32,409 nt of DNA from PNC22 sp035654175. GTDB lineage: Bacteria > Planctomycetota > Phycisphaerae > Phycisphaerales > UBA1924. The stretch's first letter is position 1, and every line of letters starts with the position of its first letter. Below the pieces are notes generated by a model. It was not told where the DNA came from and ran no database searches. It worked only from the letters and a program-made list of their open reading frames with translations. The stretch is from the NCBI GenBank assembly GCA_035654175.1, contig DASRXL010000249.1, positions 1-32,409 of the forward strand, read 5' to 3'. Shown here one piece after another: positions 1 to 7,487 of this stretch. The position numbers and the translations under genes are program-made.

Positions 1-1
1 C

Positions 2-958
2 CGCGACGCGCTCCGCACCACCTACCTCCCGATCCCCGCGGCCCCCCTCGCCCTCTCCCCCCGCGCCTTGGCGAGGTTCGCCTGGCGCTGGGGCGGCGCC
101 GTCCGCGCCGCCCGCGAAGCCCTTCGCCGCATGAAGGCCGAGTGCTCCGACGTTCGAATCCTCGCGACCGGCGGCTTCGTCGCCGCCCCGGTCGCCCAGG
201 CCGCTCGCATCGAGCGCGTGCCGCTCCTCCTCCTCAACCAGGACGCCCCGCCGGGCAAGGCCAACCGCTGGATCGCCCGCATCGCCGACTCGATCTTCAC
301 CACCGCGCAGGTCGATCGCCCCGGGTGGACCCCCATCCCCCCCGTCGTCCGCCGCGCCGCCCTCGCCCCCGGCGACGCCGCACAATGCCGGCGCGAGCTC
401 GGCCTCGACCCGGAGCGCCCGGTGCTCTTCGTCACGGGCGCCAGCCAGGGCTCGCGTTCCGTCAACGAGTTCCTCGCCGGCTTCGTCCGCGCTCACGCCG
501 CCGAGCTCCGCGCCGACGGCTGGCAGGTGATCCACCAGACCGGCTCCGCCGACAACGCCACCTGGCGCGCCGCCTACGACGAGGCGGGCATCCCCGCCGT
601 GGTCGAGCAGTTCTTCGATTCTGTAGGCGTCTGCTGGGGCGCGGCCGACGCCGCCGTCAGCCGCGCCGGCGCCGGTTCCGTCGCCGAGGTCTGGGCCAAC
701 CGCGTGCCCACGCTCTTCCTCCCCTACCCCTACCACCGCGACCAGCACCAGCGCCTCAACGCCGAGCCGCTCGTGCGCGCCGGCGCCGCCCTCATCGAGC
801 GCGACCACATCCAGCCCGAACCCAACCTCGCCCACGCCGGCCCCGCCCTCCTCGACCTGCTGCGCAGCCCCACCCGCCGCCACTCAATCCGCGCGGCCGT
901 CGGCGGACTCGGCCCCGTGGACGGCGCCGCCCGCCTCGCCGCGGCGATCATCGCCTGA
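2..958 (+). CDS. murG: MurG-like UDP-GlcNAc:lipid I glycosyltransferase, 5' end outside window
   Basis: The reading frame is open to the left edge, so the gene is 5'-truncated by the window and its true start is not visible. What remains, about 318 codons, matches the GT28/MurG fold. A GGFVAAPVA stretch is followed by NQDAPPGKANRWIAR, the counterpart of the MurG HEQN...PGLANR region. LFVTGASQGSRSVNEF corresponds to the GGSQGA hinge loop. SRAGAGSVAEVW followed by PYPYHRDQHQRLNAEPL is the UDP-GlcNAc-binding C-terminal domain. MurG adds GlcNAc to lipid I on the inner face of the cytoplasmic membrane to make lipid II. The N-terminal GGTGGH glycine loop is not in view, so a related GT28 enzyme cannot be excluded. 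A decayed copy of its last 41 residues occurs at 4083-4211. Confidence 0.85.
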   Translation, partial: RDALRTTYLPIPAAPLALSPRALARFAWRWGGAVRAAREALRRMKAECSDVRILATGGFVAAPVAQAARIERVPLLLLNQDAPPGKANRWIARIADSIFTTAQVDRPGWTPIPPVVRRAALAPGDAAQCRRELGLDPERPVLFVTGASQGSRSVNEFLAGFVRAHAAELRADGWQVIHQTGSADNATWRAAYDEAGIPAVVEQFFDSVGVCWGAADAAVSRAGAGSVAEVWANRVPTLFLPYPYHRDQHQRLNAEPLVRAGAALIERDHIQPEPNLAHAGPALLDLLRSPTRRHSIRAAVGGLGPVDGAARLAAAIIA

Positions 959-1041
959 GCGCTCGCTCACCGGCTCGCCCGAAGTCCCCCATAGCCGCGA
1001 GCGGTCACTGAAGCGCGGGACGTATCTATGGCGGGGCGCGC

Positions 1042-1755
1042 TTAGAAGTCGCGCCCCGAGAATCCGTCCCAGGTGAACATCACCGGCCAAGGAGTCGCCG
1101 CGTAGGGTCGAACGGGGACATCGGCGTATTCCTGAACGTCGAACGGCTTGGTGCCGGCGCTCGCGTCGCAGCGCGCGACGAAGTACGGCGAGACGCTCGC
1201 TCCGCCGGCCTCGGCCTTGGCGCTCCGCGCCGCGTCGATCACCAGGCCCTTCGCCGAGGGGAACACCGAGTCTCCGACCCGCATGCCCCGGTACAGCGAG
1301 AGATCGTCCGGAGTACTCTCCCCCTCCCAGTAGCGCGGCGCGGCGAAGGCGGTGTCGGTCATCCAGAACGAGGAGTACACGACGCCGTCGTTCGACACGT
1401 CGGCGCAGTAGTCGCAGTCGTTCCAGACCAGCATTTCGGGGTCGTTGAAGTACGCCGGCACGACCAGCGTCAGCACGAGCCGCGATTGCAGGAAATAGCT
1501 GTCGCGGTACGTCTTATGATCGCCGAATTGGATCGGCTGCCACGGCTCCCGGGGCGTCGCCAGGAACGGCAAGTGATCACAGTTGTCGCCGGCGTACGCG
1601 CTCGTCGCGTGCACCACGTGCCGGAGCGTGTTGAACGTGACCGCATCGGCCGCGGCGCGCCTCGCCTGCGCGAGACCCGGCACCGAAATGGCGACCAGCA
1701 CAGCGGTGATCCCGGCGACGACGGTCAATTCGAGAATGGAGAACGCCCGCCTCAT
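1042..1755 (-). CDS. pseudopilin-like protein with prepilin N-terminal cleavage/methylation motif
   Basis: This 237-residue protein starts MRRAFSILELTVVAG. That is a short basic leader, a prepilin peptidase-type site with Ala rather than Gly before Phe+1, Glu at +5, and then a hydrophobic helix to about residue 30. The body contains YAGDNCDHLPF, which resembles planctomycete type II secretion pseudopilin-like proteins, and it ends TWDGFSGRDF. Such proteins are held in the inner membrane by the N-terminal helix and expose a globular domain to the periplasm. The ATG overlaps the stop of the MauE-like gene in an ATGA arrangement, so translation is probably coupled. It is the last gene of a four-gene operon. 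The fold class is well supported. The partner and substrate are unknown, and no pilus or secretion ATPase gene is nearby. Confidence 0.8.
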   Translation of the reverse strand: MRRAFSILELTVVAGITAVLVAISVPGLAQARRAAADAVTFNTLRHVVHATSAYAGDNCDHLPFLATPREPWQPIQFGDHKTYRDSYFLQSRLVLTLVVPAYFNDPEMLVWNDCDYCADVSNDGVVYSSFWMTDTAFAAPRYWEGESTPDDLSLYRGMRVGDSVFPSAKGLVIDAARSAKAEAGGASVSPYFVARCDASAGTKPFDVQEYADVPVRPYAATPWPVMFTWDGFSGRDF

Positions 1756-2243
1756 GATGCCCCCCCGTCGAGCCGCGGCGTCGTCCCCCGCCGCTTGGTC
1801 CACGTCGCGGTCATGAATGCAACGGCGCCCAAACCGATATTGCGCGCGATGCCGGCCACTGCTTCCTCTCTGCCACTCCCCCCTGAGGTTAACGACCCGA
1901 AGCATCCGCAGGAAGGGGCATCCGCGAAACCGGCCAGACGTATTTGCACGGCGGTGAATGCCGCCAGCAGCGCCAGCAGGGCCGCGACGGGGAGCCGGGA
2001 CCTCGGCCAGATCGCGAGCGCCAGCCCCACCGCAACCTCCACAGAGGCGACAAGGGACACGAGCCACAACGTCTGGTGCCCGGTCAACACGCCCCGCACG
2101 AGATAGAGCAGGGCGTGGGAGGCCGCCTGAGGATCGACTGATTTCAGCACGCCCGCAACAATGAGCGCGATGGCGACGCCCCACCGCAACGTGAGGATCA
2201 TCGCGGGGCCGAGCCTTCTCGCAGCTCCGGCTAAAATTCGCAC
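1752..2243 (-). CDS. MauE/DoxX-type redox-associated membrane protein
   Basis: The protein has about four hydrophobic segments and an SCGCFG motif after the third. That motif is a hallmark of the MauE/DoxX redox-associated membrane family; MauE of methylamine utilisation is needed for disulfide formation in a Cys-rich small subunit. I chose the GTG start at 2243 because GGGGAGGAA lies 8 nt upstream. It overlaps the end of the preceding gene by 13 bp. An ATG at 2201 is an alternative, but its only purine-rich stretch is about 12 nt away. The gene ends in a 4-bp overlap with the pseudopilin gene. Its neighbour three genes upstream is a small exported protein with ten mature cysteines, so a role in oxidising or isomerising that protein is plausible. 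That role is inference, not seen. Confidence 0.8.
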   Translation of the reverse strand: MRILAGAARRLGPAMILTLRWGVAIALIVAGVLKSVDPQAASHALLYLVRGVLTGHQTLWLVSLVASVEVAVGLALAIWPRSRLPVAALLALLAAFTAVQIRLAGFADAPSCGCFGSLTSGGSGREEAVAGIARNIGLGAVAFMTATWTKRRGTTPRLDGGAS

Positions 2244-3082
2244 CGTACGGATTCCTCCCCCGCGACACTCCCCACGGTTATGCTGCTGACAATCCACTCA
2301 GCTCGCGCGGCGTCGTACGCCACGCCGATTCTTATCGGACGGCGATCGCCCGATGCGAACTCGGCCACCAGCCACGCGGCCCCGACCTTGGCACGACCAT
2401 CGGCATCAAGCCGATGGGAAACCAGCGCCGGATGATCCAGCCAGCTCTGACTCGAAGACACGCGGCCCGTCAGCGCGAGCACCTTGACCGGCCAGGTATC
2501 CGGCGCCGCCAGCTGAGGACTGGCCCGCGTCACCTCGCCCGAAACCGTCTCCATCCATTCCGGGTCGACGGAGACCCCCATGATGCGGGCCCGCCCGTCC
2601 TGGTAGGCATCCGCGCCGGTCATGCACGCCTTGAACAGCCACTCGGCCGTCGCGCCTTCCGGCGGGGGCCCACCCAGGTACGTGCTGTATGCCTGATCCA
2701 CCCACCAGATGTCCCGCAGATCGTCGAGCGAGCGCATGGTGTAGCCTCGCGAGCGGCACCACTCCAGGTACAGCTCGGGCGACGACGCCGCCCCGAACCT
2801 GTGTTGGAGAAAGTCCTGCACGGCGGCGAGGATCTCCTGGTCCAGCGGCGCGGCATCGCTCCCCGGCGTCGCCCGCCGCTCCGTCTCGGAGAGCCGCAAG
2901 CCGCCAAGCTCCACGAATTCGAGCGCTGCGATGCCGCGCTCGGATTGCCGCCGCTGAAGAAACAGCTCCCGATCGTGCTCGTTCATCGCGGCGTCGCCCC
3001 GGCGCAACGCCGTCACCAGCACGACCAGAGCGCCGCACGCGACGACGCCCATGCACCAGAGCTGACGGCCTTGAACCTGCAC
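2231..3082 (-). CDS. membrane-anchored protein of unknown function
   Basis: I do not recognise this 283-residue protein. A single hydrophobic segment (CMGVVACGALVVLVTAL, about residues 10-26) is followed by a charged soluble domain, which suggests an N-terminal anchor with a periplasmic body. The soluble part is rich in Trp and acidic residues and ends in beta-prone stretches. It has cysteines near SPELYLEWCRS, LFKACMTG and the C-terminal RCEF. I chose GTG 3082 because AAGGAG lies 5 nt upstream; ATG 3052 has no comparable site. The gene follows the small Cys-rich gene by 56 nt and overlaps the MauE-like gene by 13 nt, so it belongs to the same operon. Confidence 0.7.
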   Translation of the reverse strand: MQVQGRQLWCMGVVACGALVVLVTALRRGDAAMNEHDRELFLQRRQSERGIAALEFVELGGLRLSETERRATPGSDAAPLDQEILAAVQDFLQHRFGAASSPELYLEWCRSRGYTMRSLDDLRDIWWVDQAYSTYLGGPPPEGATAEWLFKACMTGADAYQDGRARIMGVSVDPEWMETVSGEVTRASPQLAAPDTWPVKVLALTGRVSSSQSWLDHPALVSHRLDADGRAKVGAAWLVAEFASGDRRPIRIGVAYDAARAEWIVSSITVGSVAGEESVRCEF

Positions 3083-3138
3083 TCGTGCTCCTTCTCCCCG
3101 GCGGGAATGCGGATGGAGGAGGTAGGTGGAGGGCGAGG

Positions 3139-3432
3139 TTAGTACGTGATGTCGCAGTTCGACGCGGGGCACTCGGCCTGCGCGTTGCTGCACGTGCACG
3201 AGTACACCGGCGGCTGGCCGGTCGGGCAGCAGCAGGCGACCAGGCCGGCGCCGCACGTGATCGTCTGCGCGACGCCGTCGGTGTTGCAGTTGGCGTGGCA
3301 GGTGATCTTCTTCGGGAGCCCCCCGCCAGGACCGCCGCCGTTGCCCACCCCTTGGCCAAGCACCGTGGCCGCGGAGACGAGTGTGATCCCGAAGACGCCA
3401 ACGGAGCAGCGAGCGGCCGTTCGTATGTTCAT
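3139..3432 (-). CDS. small exported cysteine-rich protein
   Basis: This 97-residue protein has a typical signal peptide (MNIRTAARCSVGVFGITLV, cleavage likely near residue 27). A Gly/Pro-rich linker follows (residues 28-40), then a compact domain with ten cysteines at 45, 49, 60, 67, 68, 69, 79, 81, 88 and 93, including a CCC triplet and CTC. An even number of cysteines in an exported domain suggests up to five disulfides. GGGAGA lies upstream of the ATG. It is the first gene after a near-consensus promoter and heads an operon with a MauE-like redox membrane protein and a pseudopilin-like protein. I know no named family for it. A metal- or haem-binding role is less likely because no CxxCH is present. 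Confidence 0.75.
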   Translation of the reverse strand: MNIRTAARCSVGVFGITLVSAATVLGQGVGNGGGPGGGLPKKITCHANCNTDGVAQTITCGAGLVACCCPTGQPPVYSCTCSNAQAECPASNCDITY

Positions 3433-3466
3433 CGGATGTCTCCCTTGGCCTGAAGGCCAAGACGCC

Positions 3467-3495
3467 AAGGTAACCGACTGGGGAATACATGTCAA
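3467..3495 (-). promoter_or_regulatory. sigma-70-type promoter of the Cys-rich/MauE operon
   Basis: On the minus strand TTGACA (3495-3490) is separated by exactly 17 bp from TACCTT (3472-3467). Transcription would start near 3460, leaving a leader of about 28 nt before the ATG at 3432. A small inverted repeat, AGCGCG/CGCGCT (3495-3513), borders the -35 box and could be an operator. Confidence 0.7.
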
Positions 3496-3721
3496 GCGCG
3501 ACTTTTTCGCGCTGGATGCAAGGGCGTCGTTCACCGCGGCCCCGCCGCACCAAAGATGGTGCACCCTCACCAGCGTTGTGTCGCGCGCCGCGATGAGCCG
3601 CGCCGATGGAGAGCGGTCCCGCAGCGCCCGCCTGAGCGGAGCACGCGGGCCGCCCAAACCTCAGCGTTCGCACCAGGGCTCGGCGTCGCCACGCTCTCCG
3701 CGGCGGGGCGGCATACACCCC

Positions 3722-3751
3722 TGCCACCGACCTTTGCGCTGAAAGGTGGCT
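3722..3751. repeat. degenerate copy of the CCGACCTT hairpin family
   Basis: ACCTTT and AAAGGT form a short stem around a GCGCTG loop, flanked by GCCACCG on the left and GGC on the right. It resembles the better copies at 4018-4061 and 4428-4453 but has lost part of the outer stem. Confidence 0.5.
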
Positions 3752-3784
3752 GCTCCTTCGTCTCCTCCGCCGAACGTCCGAGGT

Positions 3785-3904
3785 ATGCTGAACCCCGTGC
3801 GGATCCCATCGCCCCGCCGCAAGCGGATGCGTCGCCGCGAGCAGCCCGGCGGTGTGCGCTTCATCACCTTCTCCTGCCAACGGCGTCTCCCCCTCCTCTA
3901 CAAC
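3785..3904 (+). pseudogene. N-terminal scrap of a REP-associated (Y1/IS200-like) transposase
   Basis: From an ATG at 3785 the frame encodes a basic start (RRKRMRRRE) and then VRFITFSCQRRLPLLYN, which is the usual N-terminal beta strand of RAYT-type tyrosine transposases. After about 40 residues the similarity ends. The frame continues into repeat-derived sequence with no HUH motif and no catalytic tyrosine. It is a relic, unrelated in frame to the second RAYT copy at 17949-18400. It lies among palindromes, the usual setting for RAYT decay. Confidence 0.6.
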
Positions 3905-4017
3905 CTCGGTGCGCGTTCCTCGCGCGTTGGCGGGAAATCGAGGCCCCGATCCTCGCCTGGAGGCATGGATCGGATGGGAGGGCTTCAATTGAGCCTGAGG
4001 CCGGTCAACGAGGGAAG

Positions 4018-4061
4018 CACCGACCTCTCAAAGCAGAGGTCGGTGGCACAAGGTCGGTGCC
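4018..4061. repeat. CCGACCTT-family hairpin, perfect 11-bp stem, plus adjoining GGCAC hairpin
   Basis: CACCGACCTCT (4018-4028) and AGAGGTCGGTG (4035-4045) are exact reverse complements around a 6-nt loop. A second small stem, GGCAC/GTGCC, overlaps its 3' edge (4045-4061). Compared with the copy at 4428-4453, the stem bases CT/AG replace T/A, so the pairing is kept while the sequence changes. Confidence 0.75.
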
Positions 4062-4082
4062 ACCCCGCCGCTGCGGAACTTA

Positions 4083-4211
4083 GAAACCACCGGCGCCGCG
4101 CTCCCCACCCTCCTCCACGACCCCCACCGCCGCGCCGCCATGCACACCGCCCTCACCCGCCTCGGCCCGGTGGACGGCGCCGTACGCATTGCCGCTGCCC
4201 TCACTGCCTGA
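4083..4211 (+). pseudogene. relic of a MurG-like C-terminal tail
   Basis: In the frame ending at the TGA 4209-4211, the last 41 residues align without gaps to the last 41 residues of the glycosyltransferase at 2-958. By eye 21 are identical, including the shared block LGPVDGA followed by R and AAA near the C-terminus. Upstream of 4083 the similarity stops abruptly at the CCGACCTT hairpins. No start codon or N-terminal domain is present. It is best read as the surviving 3' end of a duplicated or rearranged murG-like gene. Confidence 0.7.
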
Positions 4212-4236
4212 TCGCGCCCATGCACCGGCGGCGCCC

Positions 4237-4420
4237 AACGCCGTGAACTTTCCGCGTCCGAACGCCCCCAGAGGGGGCGCTGTCGCTAGCCCCGGGCGAT
4301 CGGAGCCCGCGCCGAGCGGGCGGAGTGAGCCCGGGGATACGACACCCCACGCAACGGAGCCCCTGAAAGGGGCGAAGGCACCGACGGCTCCTCTAGCCTT
4401 CACCGGAAGTTCACGGCGTT
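4237..4420. mobile_element. MITE-like palindromic element with 17-bp terminal inverted repeats
   Basis: AACGCCGTGAACTT(T)CCG at 4237-4254 and CGGAAGTTCACGGCGTT at 4404-4420 are inverted copies differing by one inserted T. Between them sit further palindromes: GCCCCCAGAGGGGGC, a CCCGGGC/GCCCGGGG pair, and GCCCCTGAAAGGGGC. There is no reading frame of note. This architecture, outer inverted repeats enclosing hairpins, suits a non-autonomous RAYT/REP-type element. It begins 26 bp after the MurG-tail relic. Confidence 0.65.
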
Positions 4421-4427
4421 GCGTGCT

Positions 4428-4453
4428 ACCGACCTTGGCTTTGAAAGGTCGGT
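4428..4453. repeat. CCGACCTT-family hairpin
   Basis: ACCGACCTT (4428-4436) pairs perfectly with AAGGTCGGT (4445-4453) around an 8-nt loop. It belongs to the same family as 4018-4045. Confidence 0.7.
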
Positions 4454-4745
4454 GCGACTGCTCGCCGGGAGCGCCTCGGTGGGCTGCTCCGCTCGTACCA
4501 TCGCGCCGGGTGAGCGGCCGATCGCCTCTCCTCCGTCCATGACCCCGCGCCCCGCCGGGAATCTCGCGGCGACGCGTCCGCTCGCAATAAGACTGTGTGC
4601 CTTCCCGGATCGAGATACCCGCAAGCCCTTGCTCGCCAGACAAAGACTGCCCGCCCCGCGCAGAGATCACGCCCCGGCCGAACGCCGCTCGGCCTCGCCG
4701 CGACTGTCCTCCCCCCGCGCCCGCCAATCGCACTATCCTCGGGGC
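4454..4745. other. intergenic stretch without recognisable gene
   Basis: I see no supported gene, hairpin family member or clear promoter between the last repeat and the M16 peptidase start. An in-frame upstream extension of the peptidase exists here, but it shows no domain character and looks like non-coding GC-rich sequence. Confidence 0.5.
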
Positions 4746-5975
4746 ATGCCCATCGACTTCCGCGAGCACTCTCTCCCCAACGGCCTCACCATCGTCGCCG
4801 AGATCGATCCCGACGCCCACTCCGCGGCCGCGGGCTTCTTCGTCCGCACCGGCGCCCGCGACGAGGCCGGCGAGGTGATGGGGGTCTCCCACTTCCTCGA
4901 GCACATGATGTTCAAGGGCACCGACGATCTTTCCGCCGAGGCGATCAACCAGGCCTTCGACGATCTCGGCGCGTCCAACAACGCTTTCACCTCCAACGAG
5001 GTCACCTGCTTCTACGCCCACGTGCTGCCCGAGGCCCTGCGCGACGTGACCGACGTGCTCGGGCGCATGATGCGCCCCGCGCTCCGCCAGGACGATTTCG
5101 ACACCGAGAAGGGCGTGATCCTCGAAGAGATCGCGATGTACAAGGACAACCCCTTCTGGGTGCTCTACGAGGAGTGCGTCGACCGCTACTACGCGCCCCA
5201 CCCCCTCCGCCACCGCGTGCTCGGCACCAGCGACACCATCACCGCTCTCGCCCGCGACCAGATGCTCGCCTACTTCACCAACCGCTACTCCGCCGACAAC
5301 ACCACCGTCGCCCTCGCCGGCCGGATTGATTTCGACGCGTGCGTCGCCCAGCTCGGGGCCCTCTGCGGCCCCTGGGCCAGGACCGGCGCAACGCGCGACG
5401 CCCGCCGCCCCGAGACGAACTCCGAGGAGTTCACGCTGCGCGAGGATCGCGTCACCCGCGCCTACATGCTCGGCCTCGCGGACGCCCCCGACGCCGCCGA
5501 CAAGGACCGCTACGCCGCGACCCTCGCCTCGCAGGTGCTCGGCGGCACCGACAACTCCCGCCTGCACTGGGCGCTCGTCGAGACCGGCCTCGCCGATGAG
5601 GCCCAGGCCTCCTACGACGCGCACGAGGGCGTCGGCGAGTACTTCGTCTACGCCTCCTGCGACCCGGCCCGCGCCGAGGAGGTCTGGGAGATCGCGCTCC
5701 GCGAGTGCCGCGCCCTGCGCGATTCCCTCGAAGAGGACGACCTCGTCAAGCTCCGCTCCAAGCTCGTCACCGGCGTCACCGTGCGCAGCGAGCGCCCCAT
5801 GGACCGCATGATGCGGATCGGACGCCAATGGACTCTGCTGCACGAGTACATCCCGCTCGAGACCGAGCTCGAGCGCATCGACCGCGTCACCGTCGCCGAC
5901 GTCCAGCGCATGCTCGACGCGTTCCCGCTCGTCCCCCGCATCGCCGGCCGCCTGCTCCCCGCCGCCGGCGCCTGA
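4746..5975 (+). CDS. M16 family zinc metallopeptidase (pitrilysin/processing peptidase-like)
   Basis: This 409-residue protein begins MPIDFREHSLPNGLTIV, the standard start of the family. The inverted zinc motif HFLEH lies at residues 49-53, and the distal zinc-ligand glutamate is in VILEEIAMYKDNP (about residue 127-128), at the expected spacing. The second half has the usual inactive M16 C domain. All catalytic residues are present, so it should be active. Single-module M16 proteins of about 410-420 residues act as dimers on short peptides or unfolded segments. No signal peptide is seen, so it is probably cytoplasmic. ATG 4746 is chosen because homology begins there; the upstream extension looks non-coding. 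It converges with the HDOD gene with only 3 bp between the stops. Confidence 0.92.
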   Translation: MPIDFREHSLPNGLTIVAEIDPDAHSAAAGFFVRTGARDEAGEVMGVSHFLEHMMFKGTDDLSAEAINQAFDDLGASNNAFTSNEVTCFYAHVLPEALRDVTDVLGRMMRPALRQDDFDTEKGVILEEIAMYKDNPFWVLYEECVDRYYAPHPLRHRVLGTSDTITALARDQMLAYFTNRYSADNTTVALAGRIDFDACVAQLGALCGPWARTGATRDARRPETNSEEFTLREDRVTRAYMLGLADAPDAADKDRYAATLASQVLGGTDNSRLHWALVETGLADEAQASYDAHEGVGEYFVYASCDPARAEEVWEIALRECRALRDSLEEDDLVKLRSKLVTGVTVRSERPMDRMMRIGRQWTLLHEYIPLETELERIDRVTVADVQRMLDAFPLVPRIAGRLLPAAGA

Positions 5976-5978
5976 GCC

Positions 5979-7487
5979 TCAGGCCGCCGCGCTCCGCGCC
6001 TGGAACACCCGCAGCGTCGCGCCGCCCGCGGCCACGCCCGCCTGCATCGCGCGGGCGCACGCGAGCACCAGCGTCCGGGCCTCCGTGAACACCCCGCGCG
6101 TGTCCTCGTCCAGCGCCGCCACGCCGAGCGTCGTCGTCACCCGCATCGGCGACGACTCCGACGGCGAAGTCCACGTCGGCGAGACCCGGTCCAGGTCGTC
6201 GAGGAACGCCTCCGCCAACACCCTCGCCGCCAGGCGGCCGGTCGAGGGCAGCACCACCACGAACCGCTCCGGCCCGATCCGGCACACGACCCCGCCCTGT
6301 CCCTCGAACGTGCGCTTCAGCAGCGCCGTCACGCCCATCACCGCCTCGATGTCCGACCCTTCGCCGTGCTCGCCCACGAGGCCCGCGTACCTGTCGATCA
6401 CCGCCTCGACCAGCGCCAGCGGCTCGCCGTGCTCGACCGCGCTCCGGAAGCCCTCGCGGATCGCCGACTCGAACCCCCGCGGCCCCACCGCCCCCGTCAA
6501 CGGATCGAAGTCGCTCCCGGCCAGCGCCGAGCAATCCGACGCGCTCGACAGCACGCTCGACTCGCCGGGAGCCAGCCGGACCAGCGCGATCGCCCGCCGA
6601 CCCGCCTCGGCCAGGACCGCGTCCGCGTCGGCGTATCCGCCGATGTCCAGCTTGAACAGCCCGGATATCTCCTTCGCGCCCTCGCCCGCGCACCGGATGA
6701 TCTCGTCGACCTCGCCGCTCTCCAGCCCGTACCAGGAGCCCCCCCGCTCGTACAACTGCCGAAGCGCCGGCCCCGGCTCGGCCTCCGAGAGCACGTCGTG
6801 CACCAGATTCCCGAGCCCGACGCACCGCACGTGGTCCACGCACGCCGCGGGCGCCGCCGACGGCCGCTCGTGGAACCTCACGGGCAGGAACAGCTCCTGC
6901 GGCATGCGCCAGCGCTGCGCGAGCATCGCCCCGATGTCCGGGTGCTGCAGGTCCAACATCGCCAGCTCCTGCCGGACCAGCTCGCGATGCTTGCCCCCCG
7001 CCGCGCCGAGCACCGCGTCGTACTCGGCGCCGAGCGCGCGGTGCATCGCGACCATGCCGATATCCTGGAGCAGCCCGCCGAGAAAGACCTCGTCGCCGAA
7101 ATCGAGCCCCACGCGCACGGCGAGGAGGCGGCTCGCCACCGCCGTCAAGAGGCCCCGCCGCCAGTAGGACCGATAATCGAAGCTCCCCGCGCGCCCCTCG
7201 CTCACCGACTGCACCAGCGAGAACCCGAGCGCGAGGCTCTTCACCGGCGACAGCCCCAGCAGCACCAGCGCCTTGTCGATTGATGCGCACGGCCGGCGGA
7301 GGCCGTAGAAGCTCGAGTTCACCGTCTTGATGATCTTGGCCGCGAGCCCCTGGTCGTTCTGGATCACCCGCGCGAGATCCTTGAGCGAGGCGTCCGGGTC
7401 GGAGGTCATCTCGATGATCTGCACGGCCACCGCCGGGAGCGTCGGCAGCGTGGAGCAGCTCAGGATCTTCTCGATGGTCTGGTGCAT
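5979..7487 (-). CDS. HDOD domain protein with degenerate GGDEF-like C-terminal domain
   Basis: Residues about 10-210 form an HDOD domain: LPTLPAVAVQIIEM, then NDQGLAAKIIKTVNSSFYGL, then DKALVLLGLSPVKSLAL and a helical core. HDOD is a non-catalytic relative of HD phosphohydrolases used in signalling proteins. From DPLTG (328) the protein looks like a diguanylate cyclase domain. The signature GG(D/E)EF position reads IGPERF (404-409), so c-di-GMP synthesis is unlikely. It may bind nucleotide or act as a scaffold. There is no receiver domain or transmembrane segment. The gene stands alone on its strand, 143 bp from recO. The partner system is unknown. Confidence 0.85.
   Translation of the reverse strand: MHQTIEKILSCSTLPTLPAVAVQIIEMTSDPDASLKDLARVIQNDQGLAAKIIKTVNSSFYGLRRPCASIDKALVLLGLSPVKSLALGFSLVQSVSEGRAGSFDYRSYWRRGLLTAVASRLLAVRVGLDFGDEVFLGGLLQDIGMVAMHRALGAEYDAVLGAAGGKHRELVRQELAMLDLQHPDIGAMLAQRWRMPQELFLPVRFHERPSAAPAACVDHVRCVGLGNLVHDVLSEAEPGPALRQLYERGGSWYGLESGEVDEIIRCAGEGAKEISGLFKLDIGGYADADAVLAEAGRRAIALVRLAPGESSVLSSASDCSALAGSDFDPLTGAVGPRGFESAIREGFRSAVEHGEPLALVEAVIDRYAGLVGEHGEGSDIEAVMGVTALLKRTFEGQGGVVCRIGPERFVVVLPSTGRLAARVLAEAFLDDLDRVSPTWTSPSESSPMRVTTTLGVAALDEDTRGVFTEARTLVLACARAMQAGVAAGGATLRVFQARSAAA

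Noticed and set aside
2231..3988. Long minus-strand frame read as one protein of 585 residues
   Set aside because: It runs antisense or out of frame through the Cys-rich gene. Only the part from 3082 has a ribosome binding site and protein character.
4080..5843. Minus-strand frame opposite the M16 peptidase
   Set aside because: The plus strand has HFLEH and the whole M16 fold. The minus frame is antisense shadow.
5979..6500. Active diguanylate cyclase
   Set aside because: The signature motif reads GPERF, so catalytic acidic and glycine residues are missing.
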